Counted from the first letter of the stretch, positions 1 through 8,504 are shown. The stretch is 64,000 nt of DNA from Pedobacter sp. FW305-3-2-15-E-R2A2 (GCF_038446955.1 NZ_CP151803.1:3038001-3102000), one strand, 5' to 3'. The notes: generated by a model not told the origin, from the sequence alone. Numbers and translations are program-made.

Positions 1-458
1 AACTTTACACCAGAGGCAGTGCCTGGTTTTCCAATGAACAGCAAAAGAAAGGCGATATCGAAGTGGGGATGCTGGCCGATTTAGCGGTACTGAATCAGGA
101 TTACTTTGAAGTTTCTGATGAAGAGATCAAAAGCATTGAATCTGATTTAACCGTTGTTGATGGTAAGATTGTGTATGCAAAAGGTGATTTCTCTTCCTTC
201 TCCCCACCAAAAATACCGATTCTGCCGGACTGGTCGCCAACCAATAGTTATAACGGCTACTATTCTCCGATAACCCATCAAACAAATCAACGGGGAAAGA
301 CAAATGGTGCTGATTCGGTTTTATCGATGGTCCACGCTTGCGCTGGCAGCTGCGATGTACACCAGCACCATCACGATGCCGTCAGAACCAGTAACCTGCC
401 TGTGAACAATTATACCGCATTCTGGGGTGCATTGGGCTGTTCGTGCTTTGCTTTTTAA
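1..458 (+). CDS. Amidohydrolase family protein, C-terminal part (5' end outside window)
   Basis: The reading frame is open from base 3, so this is the tail of a longer gene. The visible protein begins LYTRGSAWFSNEQQKKG and continues with GDIEVGMLADLAVLNQDYF and VVDGKIVYAKGDF. This is the classic end of metal-dependent amidohydrolases of the YtcJ/amidohydrolase-3 type, where the chain returns to the small beta-sandwich (the G-x-DADLAVL-like signature). The metal-binding residues lie upstream and cannot be seen, so the substrate is unknown. After the fold ends there is an extra tail of about 70 residues rich in His and Cys (CAGSCDVHQHHHD), possibly metal-binding. The gene sits 3 bases before the DoxX gene and probably shares its transcript. 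Confidence 0.75.
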   Translation, partial: LYTRGSAWFSNEQQKKGDIEVGMLADLAVLNQDYFEVSDEEIKSIESDLTVVDGKIVYAKGDFSSFSPPKIPILPDWSPTNSYNGYYSPITHQTNQRGKTNGADSVLSMVHACAGSCDVHQHHHDAVRTSNLPVNNYTAFWGALGCSCFAF

Positions 459-461
459 ACT

Positions 462-893
462 ATGGAAAATATCATCAAATACCTGCTTTATTCTGATTTA
501 GGATCAGAAATTAACAACTGGGCCGTACTCATTTTCAGGGTTTTGCTCATGCTCGAACTCTTCAGGGTGCATGGAATGAAAAAGTTTCGTGTTCAAAACG
601 GAGAAAAGGAGCATGTGCCCAATCCGCTTGGCTTGCCGGATAAACTGAACGGATTGGTGGCTACATTTTCTGATACTGTTGTCCCAATTTTCGTTGCCCT
701 GGGCTTCGGAACAAGAGTTTTCCTCTTGCCATCTATTGGCGTAACGGCAATCGGTTACTTCCTGGTACACCGGAAAGATTCAATTGAGGTTCGGGATGTG
801 CCCTACATGTACACCCTGGCGATGCTCTTTTTATGGGTAATCGGTGCCGGAACTTATTCAATAGACCACTATTTAATCAATACATTTTTTTAA
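462..893 (+). CDS. DoxX family membrane protein
   Basis: A 143-residue protein with about four hydrophobic segments, typical in length and pattern of small DoxX/DoxD-like membrane proteins. The start ATG lies 3 bases after the preceding stop. Family features seen are a first helix ending in LFRVHGMKKF, a KLNGLVATFSDTVVP stretch before helix two, and a final helix near residues 115-132. DoxX-like proteins are integral inner-membrane proteins linked in several bacteria to redox stress, but the biochemical role of this branch is not established. Its place before Dps and a ring-cleaving dioxygenase fits a stress operon. The family call is firm and the function open. Confidence 0.8.
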   Translation: MENIIKYLLYSDLGSEINNWAVLIFRVLLMLELFRVHGMKKFRVQNGEKEHVPNPLGLPDKLNGLVATFSDTVVPIFVALGFGTRVFLLPSIGVTAIGYFLVHRKDSIEVRDVPYMYTLAMLFLWVIGAGTYSIDHYLINTFF

Positions 894-918
894 TACATCA
901 CATCGAAATCACAACATC

Positions 919-1392
919 ATGGAAGCAAAAATTGGAATCAGCGCGGAAAACCTCGCAGAGGTGGCACATTCACTCAGCAAAATTCTCGCAGATGAATACG
1001 TCTTATATACAAAAACAAGAAAAGCACACTGGAACGTAGAAGGACCAGACTTTTACAACAAACACAAATTCTTTGAAGCGCAATACACGCAATTGGAAGA
1101 GGTGGTGGATGAAGTCGCAGAACGCATCCGCAAACTTGGTCATTATGCACCGGCATCACTTAAAGAATTTCTGGCTTTAACACACCTGACCGAAGATGAC
1201 CGTGGCAAAAATGATGCAACCACCTATATCAAAGCGCTGCTTGCTGATCATGAAAGCATTTTAATTCATTTAAGGGGAAACATCGATAACTATGCTACAG
1301 CGTTAAAAGATGCTGGCACAAGCGATTACATCACAGGTTTAATGGAAAAACATGAATCCATGGCCTGGATGTTGAGGGCGCATTTATCTTAA
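919..1392 (+). CDS. dps: Dps family DNA-starvation/ferritin-like protein
   Basis: A 157-residue four-helix ferritin-like protein of normal Dps length. The dinuclear ferroxidase motif is visible: KTRKAHWNVEGPDF supplies the His of the first subunit face, and the KFFEAQYTQLEEVVDEVAERIR stretch supplies the Asp/Glu pair of the facing subunit. Dps dodecamers oxidise Fe(II) with hydrogen peroxide, store iron in the cytoplasm and protect DNA in stationary phase or oxidative stress. It follows DoxX by 25 bases and precedes the YoaK-like gene by 10, so it is almost certainly in the same operon. No terminator-like hairpin interrupts the run. Family assignment is very secure. Confidence 0.95.
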   Translation: MEAKIGISAENLAEVAHSLSKILADEYVLYTKTRKAHWNVEGPDFYNKHKFFEAQYTQLEEVVDEVAERIRKLGHYAPASLKEFLALTHLTEDDRGKNDATTYIKALLADHESILIHLRGNIDNYATALKDAGTSDYITGLMEKHESMAWMLRAHLS

Positions 1393-1402
1393 TCATCACG
1401 AT

Positions 1403-2083
1403 ATGGAAACCAGTAAAAACATCAATTTCGTCACCTTGCTGCTGACTGCAATTGCAGGCTTTTGTGATACCATTACCTTCGTGGCGGCAGACCGGATTTT
1501 TTCAGCGCATGTCACCGGAAACTTTATCGTATTTGCCTATCAGATGATCAAAGGTGCAGATGCGGATGCCTGGATCAAATTGCTCACTTTCCCGGTGTTC
1601 ATACTCGCCGTAATTGTGGGCGGATGGATTTCATCCAGATTCAAAAACAACCATTTCCTGCTGTGCTGCGAAGGGATCATCCTGATTCTTGCAGGAGTCC
1701 TGGCTTATAGTTCAGCTGGGGCAGGAGCGCAGCTGCTAACCGTTCAGATGTATGTGATCACGATGATGATTGTTTTTGCGATGGGATTCCAGAATGCATT
1801 CGGAAAACTCTACGTGAAAGAAACCCATGGACCTACTACGATGATGACGGGTAATGTGACCCAGTTTTCGCTTGACCTGGGTGCTTTGCTGAGCAGCGGC
1901 TTTGCAGATCTGAGTTACCTGACAGGTTTGAAAAAAGGCCTGGTTACCCTGGGCGGATTTTTATTGGGCTGTGTTTTGGGTGCTTACGTGGGGAAGGTTT
2001 TTGGACTGACAGGCGTTGTCCTGCCGGGAGTGGCAATGGTGATCTGTTATTTTACAACCAGATCAGGGAAAGAAATAAATTAG
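1403..2083 (+). CDS. YoaK family (DUF1275) membrane protein
   Basis: A 226-residue polytopic membrane protein with about six hydrophobic segments. The DUF1275 signature is present near the N-terminus: an aromatic-rich first helix followed by GFCDTITFV and then FSAHVTGNFIVF, with a second GNVTQF motif near residue 150. Proteins of this family are small permease-like inner-membrane proteins of unknown substrate. The start ATG lies 10 bases after dps and the stop is 1 base before the dioxygenase gene, so translation is probably coupled. The family call is good; no substrate can be inferred. Confidence 0.85.
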   Translation: METSKNINFVTLLLTAIAGFCDTITFVAADRIFSAHVTGNFIVFAYQMIKGADADAWIKLLTFPVFILAVIVGGWISSRFKNNHFLLCCEGIILILAGVLAYSSAGAGAQLLTVQMYVITMMIVFAMGFQNAFGKLYVKETHGPTTMMTGNVTQFSLDLGALLSSGFADLSYLTGLKKGLVTLGGFLLGCVLGAYVGKVFGLTGVVLPGVAMVICYFTTRSGKEIN

Positions 2084-2084
2084 A

Positions 2085-3017
2085 ATGAATAAAATATTAG
2101 GATTGCACCACATCACCGCCATTGCGGGTAGTGCACAGAAAAATCACGAATTTTATACCAGGGTGCTGGGCTTGAGACTCGTGAAGAAAACGGTTAATTT
2201 CGATGATCCGGGAACTTATCACCTCTACTATGGCGATGAAAGAGGTTCTGCGGGAACCATACTTACCTTTTTTCCATGGGAAGGAATCGCTCAGGGGAAA
2301 AACGGAACCGGTATGGCCACAGAAATTGGCTATGCGGTTAACAGCGGAAGTCTTGCTTTTTGGAAAGACAGGTTTGAAGCATTCCAGGTGAGGCATGAGG
2401 AAGCAGAGGAACGCTTTGGAGAAACACTGCTGAAGTTTAAGGATCCTGACGGGCTGGAACTGAGCCTGATCGTTCCGGCAACAGCGGATACCAGAATTCC
2501 ATGGGAAACGAATGAGGTCAACATTGAAAATGCGACGAAAGGTTTTCACAGCACAACGCTGACCTTAAAAAGCATCGACAAAACGGCTAAAGTGCTGACC
2601 GATATTTTCGGCTACAGGCTATTGGCGCAGGAGGGAAACCGGTTCCGTTTCCTAACGGATAGCGTCCCGAATTCAGCGATCATAGATCTTTTGGAAAGTC
2701 CTGAGGGGCAGCACGGAATATCAGGCGCAGGAACCAATCACCATGTGGCATTCCGGGTGCCCGACGAAGCAGTTCAGCAGGAATTCAGAGAAAGGATCAG
2801 TAGTCAGGGGCTTCAGATCACACCAAAAATAGACCGTGATTATTTCTTTTCTCTTTACTTCCGGGAACCTGGAGGTGTGCTTTTTGAAATTGCAACCGAT
2901 AATCCGGGTTTCACAGTAGACGAACCGCTGGCAGAGTTGGGAACACATCTGATGTTACCTCAGCAACACGATTACCTGCGGGCTGAACTTGAAAATATCC
3001 TGCCAAAATTAGACTGA
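2085..3017 (+). CDS. VOC family ring-cleaving dioxygenase (MhqO-like)
   Basis: A 310-residue protein with two tandem vicinal-oxygen-chelate modules (about residues 5-130 and 150-280). The N-terminus LGLHHITAIAGSAQKN carries the first metal-ligand His. NHHVAFRV near residue 222 and the glutamate in GGVLFEIATDNPGF supply the metal site of the second module. Length and motifs match the MhqO/YkcA-type glyoxalase-dioxygenases, which in Bacillus respond to hydroquinone and electrophile stress. The role here, opening a quinol ring, is inferred by family. The stop TGA overlaps the next ATG (TGATG), indicating translational coupling. Confidence 0.88.
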   Translation: MNKILGLHHITAIAGSAQKNHEFYTRVLGLRLVKKTVNFDDPGTYHLYYGDERGSAGTILTFFPWEGIAQGKNGTGMATEIGYAVNSGSLAFWKDRFEAFQVRHEEAEERFGETLLKFKDPDGLELSLIVPATADTRIPWETNEVNIENATKGFHSTTLTLKSIDKTAKVLTDIFGYRLLAQEGNRFRFLTDSVPNSAIIDLLESPEGQHGISGAGTNHHVAFRVPDEAVQQEFRERISSQGLQITPKIDRDYFFSLYFREPGGVLFEIATDNPGFTVDEPLAELGTHLMLPQQHDYLRAELENILPKLD

Positions 3018-3667
3018 TGAATGAATTGCGAATGGAGAAGACTGAGTTGATAATGGAAAAAGAAACAGCAAGGATAGAAGCGTTCAGTGACGGCGTATTT
3101 GCCATCGCCATCACTTTGCTGGTATTGGAATTGCGCGTACCCGAGCTTGCTGAAACAGCAGGTCCCGGAATTTTAGCAGGTAAGCTGCTGGCGCAATGGC
3201 CAACATATCTGGCATTTGCCATTTCATTTTTCAGTATCTTTATCATGTGGGTGAACCATCATAAACTGTTCAAACAGATTTACCGGAGAAATACGGGAAT
3301 CATGTTTGCCAACGGGCTGATTCTTTTTCTGGTATGCTGCGTTTCCTATCCCAGTTCATTGCTGGCAGAGTTTTACGATACCGGATCGCAGCAACTCGTG
3401 ATCAGCATCTATACCGGAACGTTTGTGCTGGTGAACCTTTCGTATAACCTGTTGTGGTTTTTGGCTTGCCGGGACAGGAAGCTGTTAAGACCGGGACTTA
3501 CAGAAGCCGCAATTCTGGGAATCAGAAACAATTACCTGTATGGATTGCCAACTTATATCGCTGCTTTTGTCCTTTCCTTTTACTTTCCGGTTTCGGCATT
3601 GCTGATCTGCGTTTTGTTATGGATCTATTGGGCCATCTCTTCAAAAAAAGTTGTGCTAAGCAGTTAG
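3017..3667 (+). CDS. TMEM175-like (DUF1211) potassium channel family protein
   Basis: A 216-residue inner-membrane protein with six hydrophobic segments. The N-terminal helix holds the family hallmark RIEAFSDGVFAIAITLLVLE, which matches the conserved R-x3-FSDGVFAIA motif that lines the pore of TMEM175 channels. Bacterial TMEM175 homologues are leaky potassium channels built from six-helix subunits. The start ATG overlaps the upstream stop by one base, which supports 3017 as the start, although in-frame ATGs follow at residues 6 and 13, closer to the motif. Transport specificity is by family, not shown here. Confidence 0.88.
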   Translation: MNELRMEKTELIMEKETARIEAFSDGVFAIAITLLVLELRVPELAETAGPGILAGKLLAQWPTYLAFAISFFSIFIMWVNHHKLFKQIYRRNTGIMFANGLILFLVCCVSYPSSLLAEFYDTGSQQLVISIYTGTFVLVNLSYNLLWFLACRDRKLLRPGLTEAAILGIRNNYLYGLPTYIAAFVLSFYFPVSALLICVLLWIYWAISSKKVVLSS

Positions 3668-3718
3668 TTCGTCAGTAAATCAACAAATCATATTATTAAC
3701 TACATAAAATCAAAGAAA

Positions 3719-4540
3719 ATGGACAAGATTACAGTAAAAGACGGTACAGAAATTTATTACAAGGATTGGGGTACAGGACAACCGATCGTTTTTCATCATG
3801 GCTGGCCTTTGTCAAGCGACGACTGGGACGCACAGATGATGTTTTTCCTGGATAAAGGATTCAGGGTGATCGCACATGACCGCAGGGGACATGGAAGGTC
3901 TACTCAAACTGCCAATGGCCATGATATGGATACCTATGCAGCGGATGTTGCAGAACTGACGGCGGCACTGGACCTGAAGGACGCGATCCATGTAGGACAC
4001 TCCACAGGCGGTGGCGAAGTGATCCGCTATGCGGCCAAATATGGAAAGGGCCGTGTGGCTAAAGTGGTATTGGTGAGTGCCGTGACGCCAATTATGGCAC
4101 AGACGGAAAGCAATCCTGAAGGTGTTCCATTGGCTGTATTCGACGAAATCCGTCAGGGAACGGCCACCCAAAGACCTCAGTATTTCAAAGATTTTACCAC
4201 TGCATTTTATGGTTATAACCGCGAAGGCGCAAAGGTATCTGAAGGCATCAAGGAAAATTGGTGGCGTCAGGGCATGATGGGCGGAATAAAAGCACATTAT
4301 GATTGCATCAAAGCTTTCTCTGAAACAGATTTCACAGAAGACCTTAAAAGCGTAGATGTTCCGGTATTGGTGATGCACGGTGAGGACGATCAGATCGTTC
4401 CAATCGCGCTTACCGGAGCAAAAGCAGTGAAACTCGTAAAAGATGGAAAACTGATTACTTATCCTGGTTTTCCTCATGGAATGCCAACTACAGAAGCGGC
4501 AACCATCAACGCAGACCTTTTGGCTTTTATTCAGGCTTAA
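3719..4540 (+). CDS. Alpha/beta hydrolase (non-heme chloroperoxidase/arylesterase type)
   Basis: A 273-residue cytoplasmic alpha/beta hydrolase without a signal peptide, of standard length. The oxyanion-hole motif HHGWPLSSDDW is near residue 26, the nucleophile elbow GHSTGGGE puts the catalytic Ser at 95, the acid is in VMHGEDDQIVP, and the His is in GFPHGMPTT near the C-terminus. This layout is that of the esterases called cofactor-free haloperoxidases. Physiological substrates of the family are uncertain and perhydrolase or esterase activity is common. It lies 51 bases after the channel gene and ends before a strong hairpin terminator, so it is likely the last gene of the operon. Confidence 0.88.
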   Translation: MDKITVKDGTEIYYKDWGTGQPIVFHHGWPLSSDDWDAQMMFFLDKGFRVIAHDRRGHGRSTQTANGHDMDTYAADVAELTAALDLKDAIHVGHSTGGGEVIRYAAKYGKGRVAKVVLVSAVTPIMAQTESNPEGVPLAVFDEIRQGTATQRPQYFKDFTTAFYGYNREGAKVSEGIKENWWRQGMMGGIKAHYDCIKAFSETDFTEDLKSVDVPVLVMHGEDDQIVPIALTGAKAVKLVKDGKLITYPGFPHGMPTTEAATINADLLAFIQA

Positions 4541-4560
4541 AGAAAAAGCATGTTATTGGT

Positions 4561-4602
4561 AAAGACCGGCCTGCAATCCTCTTGCAGGCCGGTCTTTTTT
4601 TT
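4561..4602. terminator. Bidirectional intrinsic terminator
   Basis: Perfect 16-base arms (4561-4576 and 4582-4597) around a 5-base loop. A T run follows on the plus strand and a short A/T flank on the other side. It separates the convergent hydrolase (ends 4540) and DUF5777 gene (ends 4669) and can serve both. Confidence 0.92.
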
Positions 4603-4668
4603 GGGCTAATTTTTACCAATTGATGAAAGTGCATGCTGATCAATTGACGTGATCATTGACCTCAAAAT

Positions 4669-5622
4669 TTAGTGTGCAAAAGAGAACCTTCTGGAAATAC
4701 TGAATCCCCAGCGGTACTGCCCTTTGAGCCAGGAACTCGTGGTTTGTGGAATGTACTGCATCTCCTGAATGCCGGTGGCATTCGTGAAGTTCAGGTGGAA
4801 TACGTGTCCACCCGTCTCCATTTCCAGCCCTACACCCAGGGGGTTGTAAAATTTGGTAGCCGTAACCTGTTCCAGATAAGCTTTGTCCGACTTATCCCGG
4901 AATGGCAAAAAGTAATCTACGACCAGTGCCATCCGGCGGGTAAATTTAAACCTTCCACCAACACCAACTGCAAACATGTCGTTCTGATCACGGAAGGCGG
5001 TGAAATTCCGGTGCACGTAACTTGGCGTAAGCGTAAAGGAGAGATTGGAACTGAATTTCCTGGCCAGGATGATTTGTGCCACCCAATTCTGCCGGTCTTT
5101 AAAGCCATCGTAAGCGATGGGTGAGGAGGGATCATCCTTGTTCGCGGTCACTGCTGCAATGGTATTGCTGCCAAACAGGGTCACTGCAAATGGAATGCGG
5201 TCATCAGTGGTTTGCTGAAGCAAGCGATATTTCAAACTCCCTTCATACAGCTGTTGTACCGCCGTTGCGCCTTTTGCTCTGGCTAGTCCTATGGTCAGGT
5301 TATCGGTTAGCCCGTATTCAAATCCAATCCGGACATCCGTTGAATTGTCCAGGCCGAAAAACTTCCGGATTCCGCCATTACTGCCGGCGATATCGCCAAA
5401 ACGGTGGTCTACTTTAAAATCCAGTTCATTCTTGTAAAGGGTTTCGTTGGTATGCCCGTTGATGAGCTTGGTCGATTTGAAAGTCGCGCTTACTTTCTCT
5501 TTACCAGCGGCCGGAGCTGCCAGTTCCTTTTCGAGCTCTTCCTGTGCAAATGCGGTCTGCCCGGTTAACAACAGCAGGGCAGAAAAAGCGAGTAACCGGG
5601 ATTTAGATGTTTTTATCTTCAT
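4669..5622 (-). CDS. DUF5777 family outer-membrane beta-barrel protein
   Basis: A 317-residue protein with a signal peptide ending near residue 26 (TGQTAFAQ). The body alternates polar and hydrophobic residues as in a beta barrel and ends in FSISRRFSFAH, consistent with an outer-membrane C-terminal strand. The DUF5777-type features are KVSATFKSTKLINGHTNE at the N-terminus and the DFKVDHRFGDIAG motif. The family is described only as a beta-barrel protein and no activity is known. Its ATG overlaps the stop of the yceI-like gene by one base (TAATG), so the two are translationally coupled, downstream of a cytochrome c lipoprotein. Together they look like a small envelope electron-transfer set. 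Confidence 0.75.
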   Translation of the reverse strand: MKIKTSKSRLLAFSALLLLTGQTAFAQEELEKELAAPAAGKEKVSATFKSTKLINGHTNETLYKNELDFKVDHRFGDIAGSNGGIRKFFGLDNSTDVRIGFEYGLTDNLTIGLARAKGATAVQQLYEGSLKYRLLQQTTDDRIPFAVTLFGSNTIAAVTANKDDPSSPIAYDGFKDRQNWVAQIILARKFSSNLSFTLTPSYVHRNFTAFRDQNDMFAVGVGGRFKFTRRMALVVDYFLPFRDKSDKAYLEQVTATKFYNPLGVGLEMETGGHVFHLNFTNATGIQEMQYIPQTTSSWLKGQYRWGFSISRRFSFAH

Positions 5623-6167
5623 TATTTTTTAGGTAAAAAGGTGGCCTGAATACGGACTTCAACGTATTCAGCAATGTTTTTAAATACAAGGGTTGGGATC
5701 TCAATCCCATGGTCGGCAATCCGGACTTTAAAGACCGCGTTGGCATTTAGTGTTCCCTTGCTGACCACCAGATCGGCCTGGGTTTTGTAAGCTTTGCTGA
5801 TCCCGTGAATGTTCAGGTTACCTTCAATGTTGACTTTGTAGGTTCCATCAGCAGTCATATTGACCGGCGCTTTAATGCTTCCCTTAAATTCAGAAACCGG
5901 ATACTTGTCGGACTCCATGTAGTTCTCATTGAAATGCTCCTGCATCAGTTTCTTTTTAAACTGAAAAGAGGTATTCTTAACTTTGAAAATGATGTTGCCG
6001 GATTTGGTGTCAATTACAGAGCTTCCGACAGCACTTTTTCCTTCGATATCTTCCATCACCGTGCTGGAGAAAAAAGAGACTTTTGCGTTGTTACAGATCA
6101 GAATTTGCTGCGCATTTACCGAACAGCTGAAGAGGATGAATAGGATAAAAAGACAGGTGTTTTTCAT
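5622..6167 (-). CDS. YceI family periplasmic protein
   Basis: A 181-residue secreted protein with a signal peptide ending near residue 19 (SCSVNAQ). The YceI lipocalin-like core is recognised from the central block: a HFNENYMESDKYPVSEFKG stretch, then VNIEGNLNIHGISK, where family members have the conserved L-x-I-x-G motif. YceI proteins bind isoprenoid or similar lipids in the periplasm, and several are linked to quinone or respiratory genes. The gene is in the middle of a three-gene minus-strand operon, 11 bases after the cytochrome c gene and overlapping the DUF5777 gene by one base. Confidence 0.85.
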   Translation of the reverse strand: MKNTCLFILFILFSCSVNAQQILICNNAKVSFFSSTVMEDIEGKSAVGSSVIDTKSGNIIFKVKNTSFQFKKKLMQEHFNENYMESDKYPVSEFKGSIKAPVNMTADGTYKVNIEGNLNIHGISKAYKTQADLVVSKGTLNANAVFKVRIADHGIEIPTLVFKNIAEYVEVRIQATFLPKK

Positions 6168-6178
6168 GATAGTTCAGT

Positions 6179-6538
6179 TTATTCAGGCATGTTTTTATCG
6201 AACCATTCTTGTAAAGATTTCAGCTCTGCCGCAGACAGCGTTCCTCCCATAGGCATGGATTTATTGACCAATACCGCCTGGCGGATCCTGCTCTGGTTGG
6301 TCGTAACCGAAGCCAGGCCATTGAAAGTCCATACGGCTGCCGCGCCTCTTCCTGCACTGTGACATCCGCCACATTTGGTTTGAAAGAGTGCCTGGGCGAA
6401 ATTGGTATAGGTCACTGCTGTTCCCGGTGTTTCGGGATTAGGGGGTGTTGGTGCCATTTCTGCAGCTTGTCTTTTAGAACAGCTGAGCAATAGCAGGTAC
6501 ATTACGGTCAGGGTCAGGTAGACCATACGATGCTTCAT
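6179..6538 (-). CDS. Small c-type cytochrome lipoprotein
   Basis: A 119-residue protein with a short hydrophobic leader and a lipobox-like LLLLSC, putting the lipidated Cys at residue 20. One covalent haem site, CGGCH, is at residues 56-60, and an MPMGG segment near residue 95 can supply the distal Met ligand. The spacing fits a class I mono-haem cytochrome with a Pro-rich tether of about 20 residues between membrane anchor and haem domain. It is the first gene of the minus-strand operon with YceI and DUF5777. The partner oxidase or reductase is not in this window. Confidence 0.87.
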   Translation of the reverse strand: MKHRMVYLTLTVMYLLLLSCSKRQAAEMAPTPPNPETPGTAVTYTNFAQALFQTKCGGCHSAGRGAAAVWTFNGLASVTTNQSRIRQAVLVNKSMPMGGTLSAAELKSLQEWFDKNMPE

Positions 6539-6771
6539 AGGGGGTAGTTTAAGGTGAAAAATGTGTTTAATTATAAGTGATACGCGGAGCCCGGATTAAT
6601 GGTTGCTTGGGGGTTTGAAATATACTTTGGAAAATAAAATAATAATCTGTGTATCAGTTTGATAGATGACGAAAAATATATTTTTCATACCTTGCGCAAC
6701 CTTTTATCGGTTTGCATCGTATGAGGAAGTAGAAAATGGTCAGGTTAAAAAAGGTAATTACATTTATTTAG

Positions 6772-7359
6772 GTGCAGGAAATTATTAAAGGGTGTATTCG
6801 GAAAGACAGATCCAGTCAGTATCTGCTCTATAAAGAACTCTATAGCTACTGCATGGGCATTTGTAAACGTTACGCGGTAAATGATGCCGATGCAGCAGAG
6901 GTGCTGAACAATGCCTTCCTCAAAGCATTTAACCACATTGAAAAGTATGATCCCAGTAAACCTTTTAAAGCATGGATGGCAAAGATTACAGCCAATACAG
7001 CAATCGATCACTATCGCATGAAACTCCGGTTTTCGGATCATGATGACATTAGCGAGCATGGACATATTGGCCAGGGAGCAGCAGTTTACGACCAGTTGGC
7101 CTATGACGACCTTTTAAGCCTGATTCAAACCCTTTCTCCTGCTTACCGTATTGTCTTTAATTTGTATGCGATAGATGGGTATTCACATGAAGAAATTGCC
7201 GAAATTTTAAACATATCCACCGGAACATCGAAATCAAACTTATTCAGAGCAAGGCAGAAATTGCAGGAAATGCTAACCGCAAACGATCAGGCCAAAACAG
7301 GATTAAAAGTGATAATAGCAAAAGATAACCACATCAGCATAAATGAAAGACGAGCATAA
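6772..7359 (+). CDS. ECF-type RNA polymerase sigma factor
   Basis: A 195-residue sigma-70 family factor. Region 2 is seen in ADAAEVLNNAFLKAFNHIEKY followed by FKAWMAKITANTAIDHYR. Region 4 is seen in YRIVFNLYAIDGYSHEEIAEIL with the helix-turn-helix GTSKSNLFRARQKLQ. The start is a GTG at 6772 directly after an in-frame TAG. It gives the usual N-terminus (EIIKGCIRKDRSSQYLLYKELYSYC) seen in this branch, whereas the first ATG would remove it. The 3' end overlaps the next gene by 17 bases, so that gene is the likely cognate membrane partner. Confidence 0.88.
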   Translation: MQEIIKGCIRKDRSSQYLLYKELYSYCMGICKRYAVNDADAAEVLNNAFLKAFNHIEKYDPSKPFKAWMAKITANTAIDHYRMKLRFSDHDDISEHGHIGQGAAVYDQLAYDDLLSLIQTLSPAYRIVFNLYAIDGYSHEEIAEILNISTGTSKSNLFRARQKLQEMLTANDQAKTGLKVIIAKDNHISINERRA

Positions 7360-8485
7360 TATAGACCAGTTGTTTAAAGCTGGACTAGGTGATCCAGAAA
7401 TTCCATTTAATGAATTGGATTGGGAGAAGATGTCCAAAAAGCTTGATGCCCACGAGAAGAGACGCATTTTGTCGGTTTGGTGGTTTGTTGGCGCAGGTAT
7501 TGCCGCTACAGTCCTGATCTTCCTGTTTACCATTCTGCTGGAAGAGGAACCTGTAAATAAAAATTTGCTGAAAGCCAAAGTCGGGAAGCCAGACAAGGAA
7601 ACGGTAGAAAGACGGGGTCAGGTGGAAGAGCTGGTCGAGAAGAAGAGGAGCCTGGCCTTGGTGGAGCATACAAATAAAAAGGAGCATAGAAATCAAAATG
7701 TAAGCGGACCGAAGTCCGGAAATCAAAGAGGGGAGCCTGGAGCATCAAAAATTCAACTGGTGTCAACGAATCCCTTGCCGGAAAAAATTCTTGCTTCCAA
7801 TTTTTCGTTGAGCACATCTCATGGGGATACGGCACAATTTATTCCGATGAAAGGATCGGAAGCATACCCTGCAGCTAAAGTGCCCGGATTTGCGACTGTG
7901 AAGCGTTCCGGTTTGTCCCTAAGTATCATGGCAGCCCCGGACATCTCCGGCACAGGTGCTAACGTGTCCTCAAAGGTCAGCACGAACATCGGACTGATGG
8001 TAACTTATCCGCTCAGCAGGAAGCTCAGTGTAAGCACCGGAATCATTTACGCGAAAAAGCTGTACAACTCAGCTGGTCCTGCTGCAATCAATAACGGATA
8101 TGGGAATCAATCCTGGGAGGTGAATGCAGATTGCCGGGTATTGGATATTCCTTTGAATGTCAACTATCAGGTGTTCAAGAGAAAAAAACTTGCGATAAGT
8201 GTGAATACGGGATTGTCCAGTTACCTGATGTTAAATGAGCGCTATGATTTAACGAGTGGTCCTGAACGCAGTGCTTCAAGGGTCGAGGTGAGCAATCAAA
8301 ATCAGCACCTTTTTGGCCTGGCGAACTTATCGGTAAGTGTGGAACGAAAGATAAATTCATCATTGAGCATCGGAGTACAGCCATTTGTCAAATTGCCACT
8401 TACCGGAATAGGAAATTATGATATACGCCTCAACTCTACGGGTGTTTCTGTATTTATGAGCTTTAGCAAACTGACGAATAAATAA
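7343..8485 (+). CDS. Sigma-factor partner: cytoplasmic segment, one membrane helix, barrel-like C-terminus
   Basis: A 380-residue protein whose gene overlaps the ECF sigma gene by 17 bases. Residues 1-43 are charged and cytoplasmic-looking (DELDWEKM-type sequence as in anti-sigma partners). Residues 46-66 form one hydrophobic helix (WWFVGAGIAATVLIFLFTILL). A low-complexity charged linker runs to about 170. The C-terminal 190 residues alternate like an outer-membrane beta barrel, with repeated aromatic-flanked strands and a final VSVFMSFSKL. There is no cleavable signal peptide. The role as an anti-sigma or signal-transducing protein is inferred from gene overlap and topology. I do not recognise a named family for the N-terminus. 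Confidence 0.65.
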   Translation: MKDEHNIDQLFKAGLGDPEIPFNELDWEKMSKKLDAHEKRRILSVWWFVGAGIAATVLIFLFTILLEEEPVNKNLLKAKVGKPDKETVERRGQVEELVEKKRSLALVEHTNKKEHRNQNVSGPKSGNQRGEPGASKIQLVSTNPLPEKILASNFSLSTSHGDTAQFIPMKGSEAYPAAKVPGFATVKRSGLSLSIMAAPDISGTGANVSSKVSTNIGLMVTYPLSRKLSVSTGIIYAKKLYNSAGPAAINNGYGNQSWEVNADCRVLDIPLNVNYQVFKRKKLAISVNTGLSSYLMLNERYDLTSGPERSASRVEVSNQNQHLFGLANLSVSVERKINSSLSIGVQPFVKLPLTGIGNYDIRLNSTGVSVFMSFSKLTNK

Positions 8486-8504
8486 ATGATGTGCAGCAGT
8501 TCGG

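Noticed and set aside
3812..4477. A long open frame opposite the alpha/beta hydrolase
   Set aside because: It is antisense to a gene with a full catalytic triad; its translation has no family features.
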